Shown here piece after piece: positions 1 to 8,944 of a stretch of DNA of 64,000 nucleotides. The position numbers were made by a program, and so were the translations under genes. The notes beneath the pieces are model-generated. The model was given only the letters and a program-made list of their open reading frames with translations. It had not been told where the DNA came from and did no database searches. The DNA comes from Enterocloster bolteae (GTDB lineage: Bacteria; Bacillota; Clostridia; Lachnospirales; Lachnospiraceae): contig NZ_CP022464.2 in NCBI RefSeq assembly GCF_002234575.2, positions 3,658,001-3,722,000 on the forward strand. The letters run 5' to 3'. Numbering within the stretch: position 1 is the first letter of the stretch; every line of letters begins with the position of its first letter.

Positions 1-889
1 CCTGAGCCACAAAACGGTACAGCTTCTCGGTCAGGTCCATCATCCCGTTGTAATCCGTATAAGCCTGATACAGCTCCATCAGGGTGAACTCCGGGTTGTG
101 CCTGGTATCCAGACCCTCGTTGCGGAATACACGCCCAATCTCATAAACCCTCTCAAGTCCGCCTACAATAAGCCTCTTCAGATAAAGCTCCAGGGATATA
201 CGAAGCTTTAAATCCTCATCCAGGGCATTGAAATGGGTCTCGAAAGGCCTTGCGGCAGCGCCGCCTGCATTGGAAACCAGCATAGGGGTCTCCACTTCCA
301 TAAAGCCCTCTCCGCCCAGATATTTGCGGATGGCAGCCAGTATCCTGGAACGCTTGATGAAGGTATCCTTCACCTCTGCGTTCATGATCAGGTCCACGTA
401 GCGCTGGCGGTAACGCATATCCGTATCTGTCAGGCCATGGAACTTCTCAGGAAGCACCTGAAGGCTCTTGGAAAGAAGGGTCACCTCTGTGGCATGAATG
501 GATATCTCGCCTGTCTTGGTGGTAAAGGCAGTTCCCTTCACACCCACGATATCGCCGATGTCCATTTTCTTGAAATCCTTATAAGACTCCTCACCCACGC
601 TGTCCCTTGCCACATAAACCTGGATGCTGCCTTTTAAATCCTGTACATTACAGAAAGAAGCCTTGCCCATGACACGTTTGAACATCATACGCCCAGCAAT
701 GGCTGCTTCCTTCCCCTCCCACTGCTCATAGCTATCCTTGATATCCATGCTGTGGGCAGTCACATCATATTTTGTAATCTGGAAAGGGTCCTTTCCAGCT
801 GTCTGAAGCTCCGCCAGCTTATCCCTGCGCGCCTTCAGCACATGATTTAAATCTGTATCTGCCTGATTAACCTTCTGCTGTTCTCCCAC
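1..889 (-). CDS. lysS: Lysyl-tRNA synthetase, class II (3' end beyond the window)
   Basis: Charges tRNA-Lys with lysine in the cytoplasm. Reading leftward from a GTG codon at 889, the frame stays open for 296 codons to the window edge, so the C-terminal part is missing. The N-terminal OB-fold (about residues 50-140, with GRMMFKRVMGKASFCNVQD) and class II motif 1 and 2 segments are visible (RYRQRYVDLI, then FEVETPML-like VETPML, and later RVYEIGRVFRNEG with HNPEFT). These are hallmark LysS strings. The GTG start is chosen because an AAAGGAG Shine-Dalgarno lies 8 bases upstream and no ATG sits near it. The gene follows greA with a gap of 24 bases and is probably co-transcribed with it. Identity is secure; only the missing 3' part is unknown. 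Confidence 0.96.
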   Translation of the reverse strand, partial: MGEQQKVNQADTDLNHVLKARRDKLAELQTAGKDPFQITKYDVTAHSMDIKDSYEQWEGKEAAIAGRMMFKRVMGKASFCNVQDLKGSIQVYVARDSVGEESYKDFKKMDIGDIVGVKGTAFTTKTGEISIHATEVTLLSKSLQVLPEKFHGLTDTDMRYRQRYVDLIMNAEVKDTFIKRSRILAAIRKYLGGEGFMEVETPMLVSNAGGAAARPFETHFNALDEDLKLRISLELYLKRLIVGGLERVYEIGRVFRNEGLDTRHNPEFTLMELYQAYTDYNGMMDLTEKLYRFVAQ

Positions 890-913
890 GTCCTTAACTC
901 CTTTGTGTCAGAT

Positions 914-1396
914 TTATGAAACCCTCTGGATTTCCAGCACCTTATACTGGATATCCCCTGCCTGGGTCTCCACGTCTACGCATTCACCCACTACCTTGCC
1001 TATCAGGGCGCGGCCTACCGGTGATTCGTTGCTTATCTTATTCTGCAGGCTGTTGGCCTCGGTGGAACCAACGATATAGAACTCCATCTCCTCGTCATAC
1101 TCCACATCCAGAAGCTTTACCTTACATCCGATATTAATTTTATCCAGGTCGATTTCATCCTCTACCACGACCTCGGCGTTCTTAAGAAGCTTCTCCAGTT
1201 CCTCGATACGCAGCTCAATATCCCTCTGCTCATCCTTGGCTGCATCATACTCTGCATTCTCGGACAAATCGCCCTGCTCTCTTGCTTCCTTAATCTTCTG
1301 CGCAACTTCTTTTCTTTTGACAACTTTCAGATTCTGCAGTTCATCCTCGTACTGTTTGAGTCCGGCATATGTCAAAATGTGTTTCTTATCTGCCAT
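914..1396 (-). CDS. greA: Transcription elongation factor GreA
   Basis: GreA enters the secondary channel of stalled RNA polymerase and stimulates cleavage of backtracked transcripts. The 160-residue length is normal for the family. The N-terminal antiparallel coiled coil is visible at about residues 10-75, with the tip acidic pair in the string SENAEYDAAKDEQ, which is the diagnostic GreA motif. The C-terminal FKBP-like domain ends with GKVVGECVDVETQAGDIQYKVLEIQRV. The ATG has a strong AAGGAAGG ribosome site. The gene is first in an operon with lysS, driven by a near-perfect promoter that overlaps the dus stop codon. Nothing unusual is seen. Confidence 0.97.
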   Translation of the reverse strand: MADKKHILTYAGLKQYEDELQNLKVVKRKEVAQKIKEAREQGDLSENAEYDAAKDEQRDIELRIEELEKLLKNAEVVVEDEIDLDKINIGCKVKLLDVEYDEEMEFYIVGSTEANSLQNKISNESPVGRALIGKVVGECVDVETQAGDIQYKVLEIQRVS

Positions 1397-1476
1397 CTTA
1401 CCCGCTTCCTTCCTTTAATTCTTACTTTATGTTGATTTCACTTGAGTATCATTCTTAATGTCCACACATTCTGAGT

Positions 1477-1505
1477 ATTATATAGGAAAATGTGTCCATT
1501 GTCAA
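1477..1505 (-). promoter_or_regulatory. Sigma-A promoter of greA-lysS
   Basis: On the minus strand a TTGACA (1500-1505) and a TATAAT (1477-1482) are separated by exactly 17 bases, a perfect vegetative promoter. The -35 overlaps the stop codon of the upstream dus gene, so greA-lysS can be expressed independently of dus. Confidence 0.85.
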
Positions 1506-2467
1506 GATTGGATTTTCCTGTCCAGAAGCTCCACGAACCCCTCCAATGTCTCCACCTGGTTGATTTCATTCCTCAGTGTGGCTGAGTGGGGCATTCCTTT
1601 TGTATACCAGGCCATATGGCCCCTCATTTCCCGCATGGCAACCCCTTCTCCCTTGAACTGTACCAGCATCCGGCCGTGCCGCAGAATCATGGCCTTTATC
1701 TCAGCCATGGAAGGTCCCGGAAGAACCTCCCCTGTATCCAGATAGTGGTTAATCCGGCCGAACAGCCACGGATTCCCCTTGGCTCCCCTGGCCACCATAA
1801 TGCCGTCGCATCCTGTCTCCTTAAGCATCCTGCCGGCGTCCTCCGGCGTAAAGATATCCCCGTTTCCAATGACAGGGATCCGTACGGCCTCCTTCACCTG
1901 ACGGATGATGTCCCAGTCCGCCTTTCCTGAATAATACTGCTCCCTGGTGCGCCCATGGACAGCCACCGCTGCAACGCCGCAGCTTTCCGCCATCTTAGCA
2001 AATTCCACGGCATTGACAGAGAGGTCGTTGAACCCCTTGCGGAATTTCACAGTCACGGGCTTTTTCACCGCTTTCACCATGGCGGTCAGCACTTCCTTTG
2101 CCCGTTCAGGATTCTTCATCAGCGCGGACCCCTCGCCGTTGTTGACGATTTTCGGCACAGGGCATCCCATGTTCACATCAATGTAATCATAGGGTCCTTC
2201 CTCCAGCCTGGCCGCAATCTCCGCCATAATGTCCGGCTCCGAGCCAAAGAGCTGCACGGCTGCGGGGCGCTCGGCCGGGTCTATCTGCAGCAGTTCCCTG
2301 GTGTTTTTGTTGTTGTACAGAACCGCCTTTGCGCTGACCATCTCCGTCACCACGCAGCCAGCCCCCTGTTCCCGGCACAGCACCCGAAAGGGCAGATCCG
2401 TGACGCCCGCCATGGGCGCCAGTATTACATTATTCTCAAGAACTGTGTTTCCAATCCTAAGTTTCAT
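1502..2467 (-). CDS. dus: tRNA-dihydrouridine synthase (DusB-like)
   Basis: FMN-dependent reduction of specific uridines in tRNA to dihydrouridine. The 321-residue protein has the TIM-barrel start with APMAGVTDLPFR, the catalytic-cysteine segment DVNMGCPVPKIVNNGEGSAL, the FMN-binding VHGRTREQYYSGKADW stretch and the IGNGDI and GIMVARGAKGNPW motifs, in the order expected for Dus. C-terminal helices are present. The start codon lies directly after the stop codon of the small gene at 2468, and its GGGGAAG ribosome site is inside that gene, so the two are translationally linked. Which uridine it modifies cannot be told from sequence alone; in Firmicutes the DusB type is commonest. Confidence 0.95.
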   Translation of the reverse strand: MKLRIGNTVLENNVILAPMAGVTDLPFRVLCREQGAGCVVTEMVSAKAVLYNNKNTRELLQIDPAERPAAVQLFGSEPDIMAEIAARLEEGPYDYIDVNMGCPVPKIVNNGEGSALMKNPERAKEVLTAMVKAVKKPVTVKFRKGFNDLSVNAVEFAKMAESCGVAAVAVHGRTREQYYSGKADWDIIRQVKEAVRIPVIGNGDIFTPEDAGRMLKETGCDGIMVARGAKGNPWLFGRINHYLDTGEVLPGPSMAEIKAMILRHGRMLVQFKGEGVAMREMRGHMAWYTKGMPHSATLRNEINQVETLEGFVELLDRKIQS

Positions 2468-2818
2468 TTAATCTTCCCCGTCATCCTCTATATCTATGTC
2501 CTCGCCCAGGAAAAATGTCCTGTAATACAGTTCCAGCGCTTCCAGCATTTCTTTTTTCTCTTCCTGGTACTGCTTGATTTTAAGGACGCTTCCTATCTCG
2601 TCAAAGAGATAATCCGTTTCCTCCGAGGTCACCCTGAATTCCAGGTTTCCCTTCTCGTCAAATTCCATGGTAAGCACGCCGCCCACATCCTCTGTATACA
2701 TCACACACATGATCTGGAGTTCGTCTCTTATGGACTGGGGCAGGGATTTGAAATCCTGGTTAAAATAATATTTCTGTTCATAGGAATTGGCTCCGCAAAG
2801 CACTGTTGTATCCTTCAT
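2468..2818 (-). CDS. Small acidic conserved protein (DUF6145-like)
   Basis: A 116-residue cytoplasmic protein with no signal peptide or membrane segment and a strongly acidic tail (LGEDIDIEDDGED). From memory it resembles the DUF6145 family of Lachnospiraceae; no biochemical role is known to me. The start is placed at the ATG at 2818, preceded by GGAGAG at good spacing, rather than at an in-frame ATG at 2869, because the latter would read through the pfkA terminator hairpin. It abuts dus with no gap and likely forms a two-gene unit with it, which suggests but does not prove a tRNA-related role. Confidence 0.7.
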   Translation of the reverse strand: MKDTTVLCGANSYEQKYYFNQDFKSLPQSIRDELQIMCVMYTEDVGGVLTMEFDEKGNLEFRVTSEETDYLFDEIGSVLKIKQYQEEKKEMLEALELYYRTFFLGEDIDIEDDGED

Positions 2819-2830
2819 CTCATCTCTCCA

Positions 2831-2863
2831 CAAAAGTCCGCTGCCTGTGACAGGCGGCGGACT
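2831..2863 (-). terminator. Rho-independent terminator after pfkA
   Basis: On the minus strand AGTCCGCCGCCTG pairs with CAGGCAGCGGACT around a tiny loop and is followed by TTTTG. It lies 38 bases downstream of the pfkA stop and before the ribosome site of the next gene. Confidence 0.8.
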
Positions 2864-2900
2864 TTCCATTCTATCGTCGTTTATGTTCTCACGTACCGGA

Positions 2901-3875
2901 CTAGCGAATCAGCATCTTGGCAATCTCATACTGCTCTTCCGGGATGTCCTTTGTCATATTCAGGGCTTCCTGGATATCGAAATCCACAAACTCACCGTGC
3001 TTATAGGCTACCAGACGGTTGCTCTTGCCTGCGGCCAGAAGCTCTGCTGCCTTGGCTCCCATGATGGAGGCATATACCCTGTCCTTACAGGTAGGCGTTC
3101 CGCCGCGCTGCATGTGGCCCAGGATGGTGGCCCTTGTCTCGATGCCCGTGGCAGCCTCAATGCGCTTTGCCATGGAACCGGAATGGCCGATTCCCTCTGC
3201 ATTGATAATGATGTTGTGTTTCTTGCCCCGCCTGCGGTTGTCGATAATCCGGTTAATCAGGGCCTGCTCGTTGCCGTCATAGCGCTCCGGAAGAAGAATA
3301 TCCTCCGCACCGTTTCCAATGCCGCACCACAGTGCGATGTATCCGGCGTTGCGCCCCATAACCTCCACAATACTGCACCGCTCATGGGATGTGGATGTAT
3401 CACGAATCTTATCAATTGCTTCCATGGCCGTGTTGACAGCCGTGTCAAAACCAATGGTATAATCGGTACAGGCAATATCCAGGTCAATGGTTCCCGGAAG
3501 GCCGATTGTGTTGATCCCCAGGGAGGACAGCTTTCCCGCGCCTCTGAAGGAACCGTCTCCTCCGATGACCACCATTCCGTCAATGCCATGCTTGCGGCAG
3601 ATATCAGCGCCCTTCTGCTGGCCTTCCGCTGTGGTAAACTCCTTGCATCTTGCCGTGTAAAGGATGGTGCCGCCCCGGTTGATGATGTCAGACACACTGG
3701 TGGACTCCATGTCCACGATTTCCTCCTCCAGCAGGCCTGCGTATCCGCGCATGATGCCCTTTACCTTAAGGCCCTTATTGATAGCAGTCCTTACAACCGC
3801 GCGGATGGCCGCGTTCATTCCCGGCGCGTCGCCTCCGCTGGTAAGTACTCCAATGGTTTTCACTGCCTTTGCCAT
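2901..3875 (-). CDS. pfkA: ATP-dependent 6-phosphofructokinase
   Basis: Phosphorylates fructose 6-phosphate to the 1,6-bisphosphate, the committing step of glycolysis. Length 324 is typical of bacterial PfkA. Seen: N-terminal GVLTSGGDAPGMNAAIRAVVR, the nucleotide loop GGDGSFRGA (the GGDGS form marks the ATP rather than pyrophosphate type), the catalytic loop, the substrate segment EVMGRNAGYIALW, and LGHMQRGGTPTCKDR. The catalytic loop reads GTIDLDI where most PfkA proteins have GTIDNDI; both aspartates are retained. An AGGAGG ribosome site precedes the ATG. The gene follows dnaE by 92 bases and ends in a clear terminator. Confidence 0.96.
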   Translation of the reverse strand: MAKAVKTIGVLTSGGDAPGMNAAIRAVVRTAINKGLKVKGIMRGYAGLLEEEIVDMESTSVSDIINRGGTILYTARCKEFTTAEGQQKGADICRKHGIDGMVVIGGDGSFRGAGKLSSLGINTIGLPGTIDLDIACTDYTIGFDTAVNTAMEAIDKIRDTSTSHERCSIVEVMGRNAGYIALWCGIGNGAEDILLPERYDGNEQALINRIIDNRRRGKKHNIIINAEGIGHSGSMAKRIEAATGIETRATILGHMQRGGTPTCKDRVYASIMGAKAAELLAAGKSNRLVAYKHGEFVDFDIQEALNMTKDIPEEQYEIAKMLIR

Positions 3876-3967
3876 AGCAATTTACCTCCTTGTATTAAGC
3901 ACATACATTTTTTCTGTGCTGACATCGCTCTCAATCATTCATTCTCTCATCTATATCCAACGCTATT

Positions 3968-6900
3968 CTAATTCATTTTCCCCAGCTTTTCAAGACCTTT
4001 TTCTACGACTTTGACATTTTTTTCACCAAGTCCCCTCCCCAGCTCTTCCAAAAGCCCGGGCGTAACCTGTACATTCCAGTTGGCCGGAAGGACTTTCTTG
4101 GCCCTCTCCTTCTGGAGATAAATGACCACCCGGTCCTTTCCCTCGCTGGACCGCAGAGAGGTGAGCAGACGCTGCTCCCCGGACTGATACGTCTCCATAT
4201 CCGGGAACTGGAGCCACAGCTCCTTGGGTATACTGTCAAAGGGAATCACCTGCTCGCACACCAGCTTTCCCACCGGATCGTCTCCGATGGACACCCTTCC
4301 CCTGATGAACAGCTTGGAGTCCTCGGTAAAAAGGTCCCGGTTGGCCTCGTAATCCCTTGGGAACACGATGACCTCCACCGGTCCCAGAAGGTCCTCCAGG
4401 GTTATGAAAGCCATAAGCTGGTTGGTCCTGGTGGTCTTTACGGTCTTGCCTGCCACCAGTCCGCCGATGACAGCCCTGGATCCGTCCGCCACCCCTGCCG
4501 CATCCGTCTCCTCATCCACGATAAACTGGGCTGAGGTGGCTGTTATGTTCCTTCTCCACGTGTCCTCATAGTCGTCCAGGGGATGGCCGCTGATATAGAC
4601 TCCCAGTATTTCCTTCTCAAAGGCAAGAAGCTCATCCTTTGAGTATTCCCCCACATCCGGAAATGTAATCTGGAATTCGTTTCTGTCTTCCTCACCCGCA
4701 ATGTCGAAAAGGCTTAACTGCCCCTCAAACATGGATTTTTTCTCCCTGGCCTTTTCCTCCAGCATGGTGGGCGCCACCGCCATCTTCTGGCGCCTGGTTC
4801 CGGGCAGGGTATCCAGAGCGCCTGACTTGATGAAATTTTCCAGGGTTCGCTTGTTTACTTCCTTCATGCTCATGCGTCCCACAAAATCCTCCATGGAACG
4901 GAAGGGACCGTTTCTCTCCCTCTCCGCCAGGATTACCTCTGTCACGGGTTTGCCCACGCTCTTGATGGCGGACAGGCCGTAACGGATTGCGTCCCCTGAC
5001 ACGGAGAAGCCGCTCTCGCCCTCGTTGATATCCGGCGGCAGCACGGGAATACCCATCATGCGGCGGCAGGTCAGCACATACTCGGAAAATTTACTTACAT
5101 TGTCCATGACCGATGTCATGAGGGCGGCCATAAACTCCCTGGGATAATAGTATTTCAGATAAGCTGTCTGGTAGGACACCACCGCGTAAGCCGCTGCGTG
5201 GGACTTGTTGAAGGCGTATTTAGCAAAATCAATCATCTCATCGTAGATGTGGTTTGCGGTCTTCTCGTCAATCCCATTGTTCACACAGCCCTTAACCCCT
5301 TCCGACTGGCTGCCGTAGACAAAGTTCTGGCGCTCCTTTTCCATGACCGACGTCTTTTTCTTACTCATGGCGCGGCGCACCAGATCGCTGCGTCCCATGG
5401 TGTATCCGGCCAAATCACGCACAATCTGCATAACCTGCTCCTGGTACACGATACATCCATAGGTGGGGCTTAATATGGGCTCCAGCTGGGGGCAGTCATA
5501 GGTGATGGAAGCCCTGTCGTTCTTGCCCTTCAGATATTTGGGTATAAAATCCATGGGGCCCGGACGGTACAGGGAGATGCCTGCTATGATATCCTCCAGG
5601 TTCTCCGCCTTAAGCTCCTTCATGAAGCTCTTCATCCCCGCGCTTTCCAGCTGGAACACGCCCTCGGTCCTGCCTGTTCCGATGGATTCAAGCACCTTCT
5701 TATCGTCAAAATCAATGTGGTCAATGTCAATGGTTATGCCGTAATCCTTCTCAGCCAGCCGCACCGCGTTCTGGATCACCGTCAGGGTCCGCAGCCCCAG
5801 AAAGTCCATTTTGAGAAGTCCCAGCTCCTCGATGGTTGTCATGGTAAACTGGGTGGTGATGGTGCCGTCAGAGGCCCTGGACAGAGGGACAAACTCGTCT
5901 ATGGACCGGCTGCCAATCACTACCCCGGCTGCATGCATGGAGGTATGCCTGGGCAGTCCCTCCAGACGCCTGGACATGTCGATGAGATAATGGACCTGCT
6001 CATCTTCATTGTAGGCCTTTTTAAGATCCGGATTCATGGTCAGGGCCTTATCCAGCGTCATCCCCAGATCTCCGGGAATCATCTTGGCAATGGTGTCGCA
6101 CAGGGAGTAGGGCAAATCCAGCACACGCCCCACATCCCGGACAACACCCTTGGCAGCCAGGGTACCAAAGGTGACAATCTGTACCACCTGGTCCTTGCCG
6201 TATTTGCGCACCACGTAGTCAATTACCTCCTGGCGCCGCTCATAACAAAAGTCAATATCAATATCGGGCATGGACACGCGCTCCGGGTTCAGGAAACGCT
6301 CAAAGAGAAGATTATAGCGCACCGGGTCTATGTTGGTGATTCCCAGTGTGTAGCTCACAATGCTCCCGGCAGCAGACCCCCGCCCAGGCCCCACGATGAT
6401 ATCCTGGGATCGGGCATAGTTGATAAAATCCCACACGATCAGGAAATAATCCACGTATCCCATGGAGCGGATGACATCCAGCTCATAGTCCAGCCGGCTG
6501 CTCAGTGTGCCGTCATCGTCCGGATAGCGGGTCTTAAAGCCCTCCCGGCACAGATGGTTTAAGTAGCTCCAGGAGTCAAAACCCTCAGGCACCTCATACT
6601 TAGGAAGCTTGGTAACCCCGAACTCAATCTCCACATTGCAGCGCTCCGCTATCATATGGGTGTTTTCAATGGCCTCAGGCGCATAGGGGAACAGAGCCCG
6701 CATTTCCTCCTCGGACTTACAGTAGTACTGTCCTCCCTCGTAGCGCATCCTGTCCTCATCCGCCACCTTCTTGCCGGTCTGGATGCACAGAAGGATATCA
6801 TGGGCCTTCTCATCCTCGGCAAAGGTATAGTGGATATCGTTGGTGGCCACCAGCTTAAGGCCCGTGTCCCTGCTCATGCGCATAAGGCCCTGGTTTACCA

Positions 6901-7453
6901 GCTTTTGGTCCGGCAGGCCGTGGTCCTGGAGCTCCAGGAAGAAGTTGTCCTTTCCGAAAATATCCACATACTTTTCAGATGCCCTGACTGCCTCCTCATA
7001 CATTCCCCTGGTCAGGCAGCGCTGCACCTCCCCTGCCAGACAGGCGCTGAGGGCAATGACTCCCTCATGGTAGGTCCGCAGCACCTCATAGTCCACCCTG
7101 GGTTTATAGTAAAATCCGTCCACAAACCCCTTGGACACAATTTTCATCAGGTTTTCATAACCTTTGTTGTTCTCTGCCAGCAGCACCAGGTGGTAATAAC
7201 GGTCCTCACCGCTTACCGTCTCCCTGTCAAAGCGGGAGCCCGGAGCCACATAGACCTCGCATCCCAGTATGGGCTTGATGCCGGCCTCCCTGGCAGCTTT
7301 ATAAAAATCAATGACTCCATACATCACGCCATGGTCCGTGACAGCCATGCTGTCCATGCCAAGCTCCTTTGCCCTGGCTGTCAGCTCCCTGATTTTACAG
7401 GAGCCGTCCAAAAGGCTGTATTCCGTATGGACATGCAAATGGGTAAATGCCAT
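3968..7453 (-). CDS. dnaE: DNA polymerase III alpha subunit, DnaE type
   Basis: Replicative or lagging-strand DNA polymerase of 1161 residues. The N-terminal PHP domain is clear (HLHVHTEYSLLDGSCKI, then AVTDHGVMYGVIDFY). The polymerase palm has the paired catalytic aspartates in PDIDIDF, and the fingers region includes VGPGRGSAAGS. Tandem HhH and the OB-fold (IGGLVAGKTVKTTRTNQLMAFITLED) follow. A consensus sliding-clamp motif QLSLF occurs at residues 912-916, where alpha subunits carry their internal clamp site. The family is DnaE, not PolC, because no exonuclease is inserted in the PHP domain. The gene lies between the crh-like gene and pfkA; a terminator separates it from the former. Confidence 0.97.
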   Translation of the reverse strand: MAFTHLHVHTEYSLLDGSCKIRELTARAKELGMDSMAVTDHGVMYGVIDFYKAAREAGIKPILGCEVYVAPGSRFDRETVSGEDRYYHLVLLAENNKGYENLMKIVSKGFVDGFYYKPRVDYEVLRTYHEGVIALSACLAGEVQRCLTRGMYEEAVRASEKYVDIFGKDNFFLELQDHGLPDQKLVNQGLMRMSRDTGLKLVATNDIHYTFAEDEKAHDILLCIQTGKKVADEDRMRYEGGQYYCKSEEEMRALFPYAPEAIENTHMIAERCNVEIEFGVTKLPKYEVPEGFDSWSYLNHLCREGFKTRYPDDDGTLSSRLDYELDVIRSMGYVDYFLIVWDFINYARSQDIIVGPGRGSAAGSIVSYTLGITNIDPVRYNLLFERFLNPERVSMPDIDIDFCYERRQEVIDYVVRKYGKDQVVQIVTFGTLAAKGVVRDVGRVLDLPYSLCDTIAKMIPGDLGMTLDKALTMNPDLKKAYNEDEQVHYLIDMSRRLEGLPRHTSMHAAGVVIGSRSIDEFVPLSRASDGTITTQFTMTTIEELGLLKMDFLGLRTLTVIQNAVRLAEKDYGITIDIDHIDFDDKKVLESIGTGRTEGVFQLESAGMKSFMKELKAENLEDIIAGISLYRPGPMDFIPKYLKGKNDRASITYDCPQLEPILSPTYGCIVYQEQVMQIVRDLAGYTMGRSDLVRRAMSKKKTSVMEKERQNFVYGSQSEGVKGCVNNGIDEKTANHIYDEMIDFAKYAFNKSHAAAYAVVSYQTAYLKYYYPREFMAALMTSVMDNVSKFSEYVLTCRRMMGIPVLPPDINEGESGFSVSGDAIRYGLSAIKSVGKPVTEVILAERERNGPFRSMEDFVGRMSMKEVNKRTLENFIKSGALDTLPGTRRQKMAVAPTMLEEKAREKKSMFEGQLSLFDIAGEEDRNEFQITFPDVGEYSKDELLAFEKEILGVYISGHPLDDYEDTWRRNITATSAQFIVDEETDAAGVADGSRAVIGGLVAGKTVKTTRTNQLMAFITLEDLLGPVEVIVFPRDYEANRDLFTEDSKLFIRGRVSIGDDPVGKLVCEQVIPFDSIPKELWLQFPDMETYQSGEQRLLTSLRSSEGKDRVVIYLQKERAKKVLPANWNVQVTPGLLEELGRGLGEKNVKVVEKGLEKLGKMN

Positions 7454-7510
7454 TCCCTATTCTCTCCTTATCCTTGCGGTATCATTCGAGTAACAGTTTA
7501 TCATAAATAC

Positions 7511-7550
7511 AGATAAAAGAAAAGAGAACCAGGCAAGTCCTGCCTGATTC
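7511..7550 (-). terminator. Terminator after the crh-like gene
   Basis: Minus strand GAATCAGGCA and TGCCTGGTTC (plus 7526-7550) form a ten-base stem with a five-base loop, followed by CTCTTTTCTTTT. It lies between the HPr-like gene and dnaE. Confidence 0.7.
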
Positions 7551-7585
7551 CCATTATCTATCTCTCCAAACAAACGGACTGGTAG

Positions 7586-7840
7586 TTACTGGTTTTTCAG
7601 ATACTTCTCAATTTCAGTTACAGCTGCCTCCTCATCTTTTCCGTCGGCTTCCACCAAAATGGATTCACCTGCGGTCAGACAGAGAGTCATCATTCCCATG
7701 ATGCTCTTGGCATTCACACGCTTTGCCTCTGCTTCCAGGTAAATCGCGCTTTCGTACTGACTGGCTACCTGCACAAGCATAGCTGCCGGTCTCGCCTCAA
7801 GTCCTGATGCCAATTCAACTGTAATCAATTTCTTTACCAT
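7586..7840 (-). CDS. crh: HPr-like protein with Glu15 and Ser46 (Crh-like)
   Basis: An 84-residue HPr-fold protein. In HPr the PTS phosphate is carried on His15 in a GLHARPA motif; here residues 13-19 read GLEARPA, so the catalytic histidine is glutamate. Ser46 is kept in the regulatory loop NAKSIMGMM, exactly where HprK phosphorylates. This is the pattern of Bacillus Crh (which has Gln15), a co-regulator for CcpA in carbon catabolite repression. The start at 7840 has a GAGGAGG ribosome site; an upstream in-frame ATG at 7891 lacks one. It lies downstream of whiA, as crh does in Bacillus, and hprK is four genes upstream. The CcpA role is inferred; the lack of His15 is seen directly. Confidence 0.88.
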   Translation of the reverse strand: MVKKLITVELASGLEARPAAMLVQVASQYESAIYLEAEAKRVNAKSIMGMMTLCLTAGESILVEADGKDEEAAVTEIEKYLKNQ

Positions 7841-7961
7841 AATAATCCTCCTCATTCCTTTGAATGGTTCACAGCCCCTGATACGTTCCAATGGTCATGT
7901 TCCAATCTGGCCGCATCCCGACTGCCATTCAGGTGCCCGTACTGATTCGTACTTGATAAAA

Positions 7962-8939
7962 CTATTGCAAACTTGATGTATTACGGTCTGGAAACTGCTG
8001 CCGCAGCTCTTCAGCCACAAGGCTTAATTTCCTCAAACGGTGGTTCACGCCTGATTTACCCACAGGCGGTTCCAGGGCCTCCCCCAATTCCTTCAAGGTC
8101 GCCTCCGGCCGTTCCAGCCGTATGCGGGCCATCTCCTGAAGACTCTCAGGCAGACCCGAAAGACCGGCAACAGACTGAATGAAACGGATGTCTTCTATCT
8201 GTTTCACCGCAGCTGACACAGTCTTATTGATATTGGCAGTCTCGCAGTTGACCTGGCGGTTTACGCTGCCCCTCATCTCCTTGACAATGCGGATATTCTC
8301 CAGCTCCATAAGGGATACCGGGGCCTCCATCACATTAAGGATGTCCACAATCTGGCTGCCCTCCTTGATATAGACCACATAGTACTTCTTCCTGGGCACT
8401 ATTTTGGCCTCGATATCAAAGGTGGCAATGATGTTCTTAAGCTGCTCCGCCTTTGGCTCGGTGGGACACACGATTTCAAAGTGGTAGAACTTCTCCGGGG
8501 CGCTGATGGAACCGGCCGCCAGGAAGGCGCCACGTATGAAAGCCCGTCTGCAGCAGGCATTCTGAAGCACCACATTCCGGATCAGGGAAAGATTTTCACC
8601 AATTTCCCCCTGGGAATTGATGAGCTTCACTGCCTGCAGGACCTTGAGGGCTTCCTCATGTTCCCTGACTGCTACGATGTATGTCCTGCTCCGTCCGGGA
8701 TTTATTCCACTGCGAATCGAGACATCAGTTCTTATATTAAATGTTTTTTTCAATAATGTAAAGTACTTTCTTGCAACTGCCACATTTTCCGTATGGATTT
8801 CAATCCAAAAATGGTCTGAGGCTGATATCTTTACCCTTCCGCACAGGCTCAGGATTGCTGCTGTCTCTGCTATCTGGCAGTGGCGCGCCCCAGGCATCTG
8901 CCTGGACAGCTCGTCTTTTACGCTGGAAGAAAATGACAT
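7962..8939 (-). CDS. whiA: DNA-binding protein WhiA
   Basis: WhiA combines a degenerate LAGLIDADG homing-endonuclease fold with a C-terminal helix-turn-helix. In Actinobacteria it controls sporulation septation; in Firmicutes it influences cell division and chromosome segregation. The 325-residue protein shows the N-terminal SFSSSVKDELSRQ, the RAFIRGAFLAAGSISAPEKFYHFEI segment of the LAGLIDADG part, and the C-terminal HTH region with RLERPEATLKELGEALEPPVGKSGVNHRL, a WhiA signature. It begins 5 bases after rapZ; its AGGAAG ribosome site lies in the rapZ tail. Identity is secure; targets in this organism are not deducible. Confidence 0.95.
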   Translation of the reverse strand: MSFSSSVKDELSRQMPGARHCQIAETAAILSLCGRVKISASDHFWIEIHTENVAVARKYFTLLKKTFNIRTDVSIRSGINPGRSRTYIVAVREHEEALKVLQAVKLINSQGEIGENLSLIRNVVLQNACCRRAFIRGAFLAAGSISAPEKFYHFEIVCPTEPKAEQLKNIIATFDIEAKIVPRKKYYVVYIKEGSQIVDILNVMEAPVSLMELENIRIVKEMRGSVNRQVNCETANINKTVSAAVKQIEDIRFIQSVAGLSGLPESLQEMARIRLERPEATLKELGEALEPPVGKSGVNHRLRKLSLVAEELRQQFPDRNTSSLQ

Positions 8940-8944
8940 GTCCG

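Noticed and set aside
1955..3064. 369-codon open frame on the plus strand
   Set aside because: Spans dus, the DUF6145-like gene and pfkA on the opposite strand; no start signal and no known domain.
2787..3971. 394-codon open frame on the plus strand
   Set aside because: Opposite to pfkA; composition is that of a reverse-strand shadow and it runs through the pfkA terminator.
5717..6562. 281-codon open frame on the plus strand
   Set aside because: Lies inside dnaE on the other strand, with no ribosome site or family resemblance; a shadow frame.
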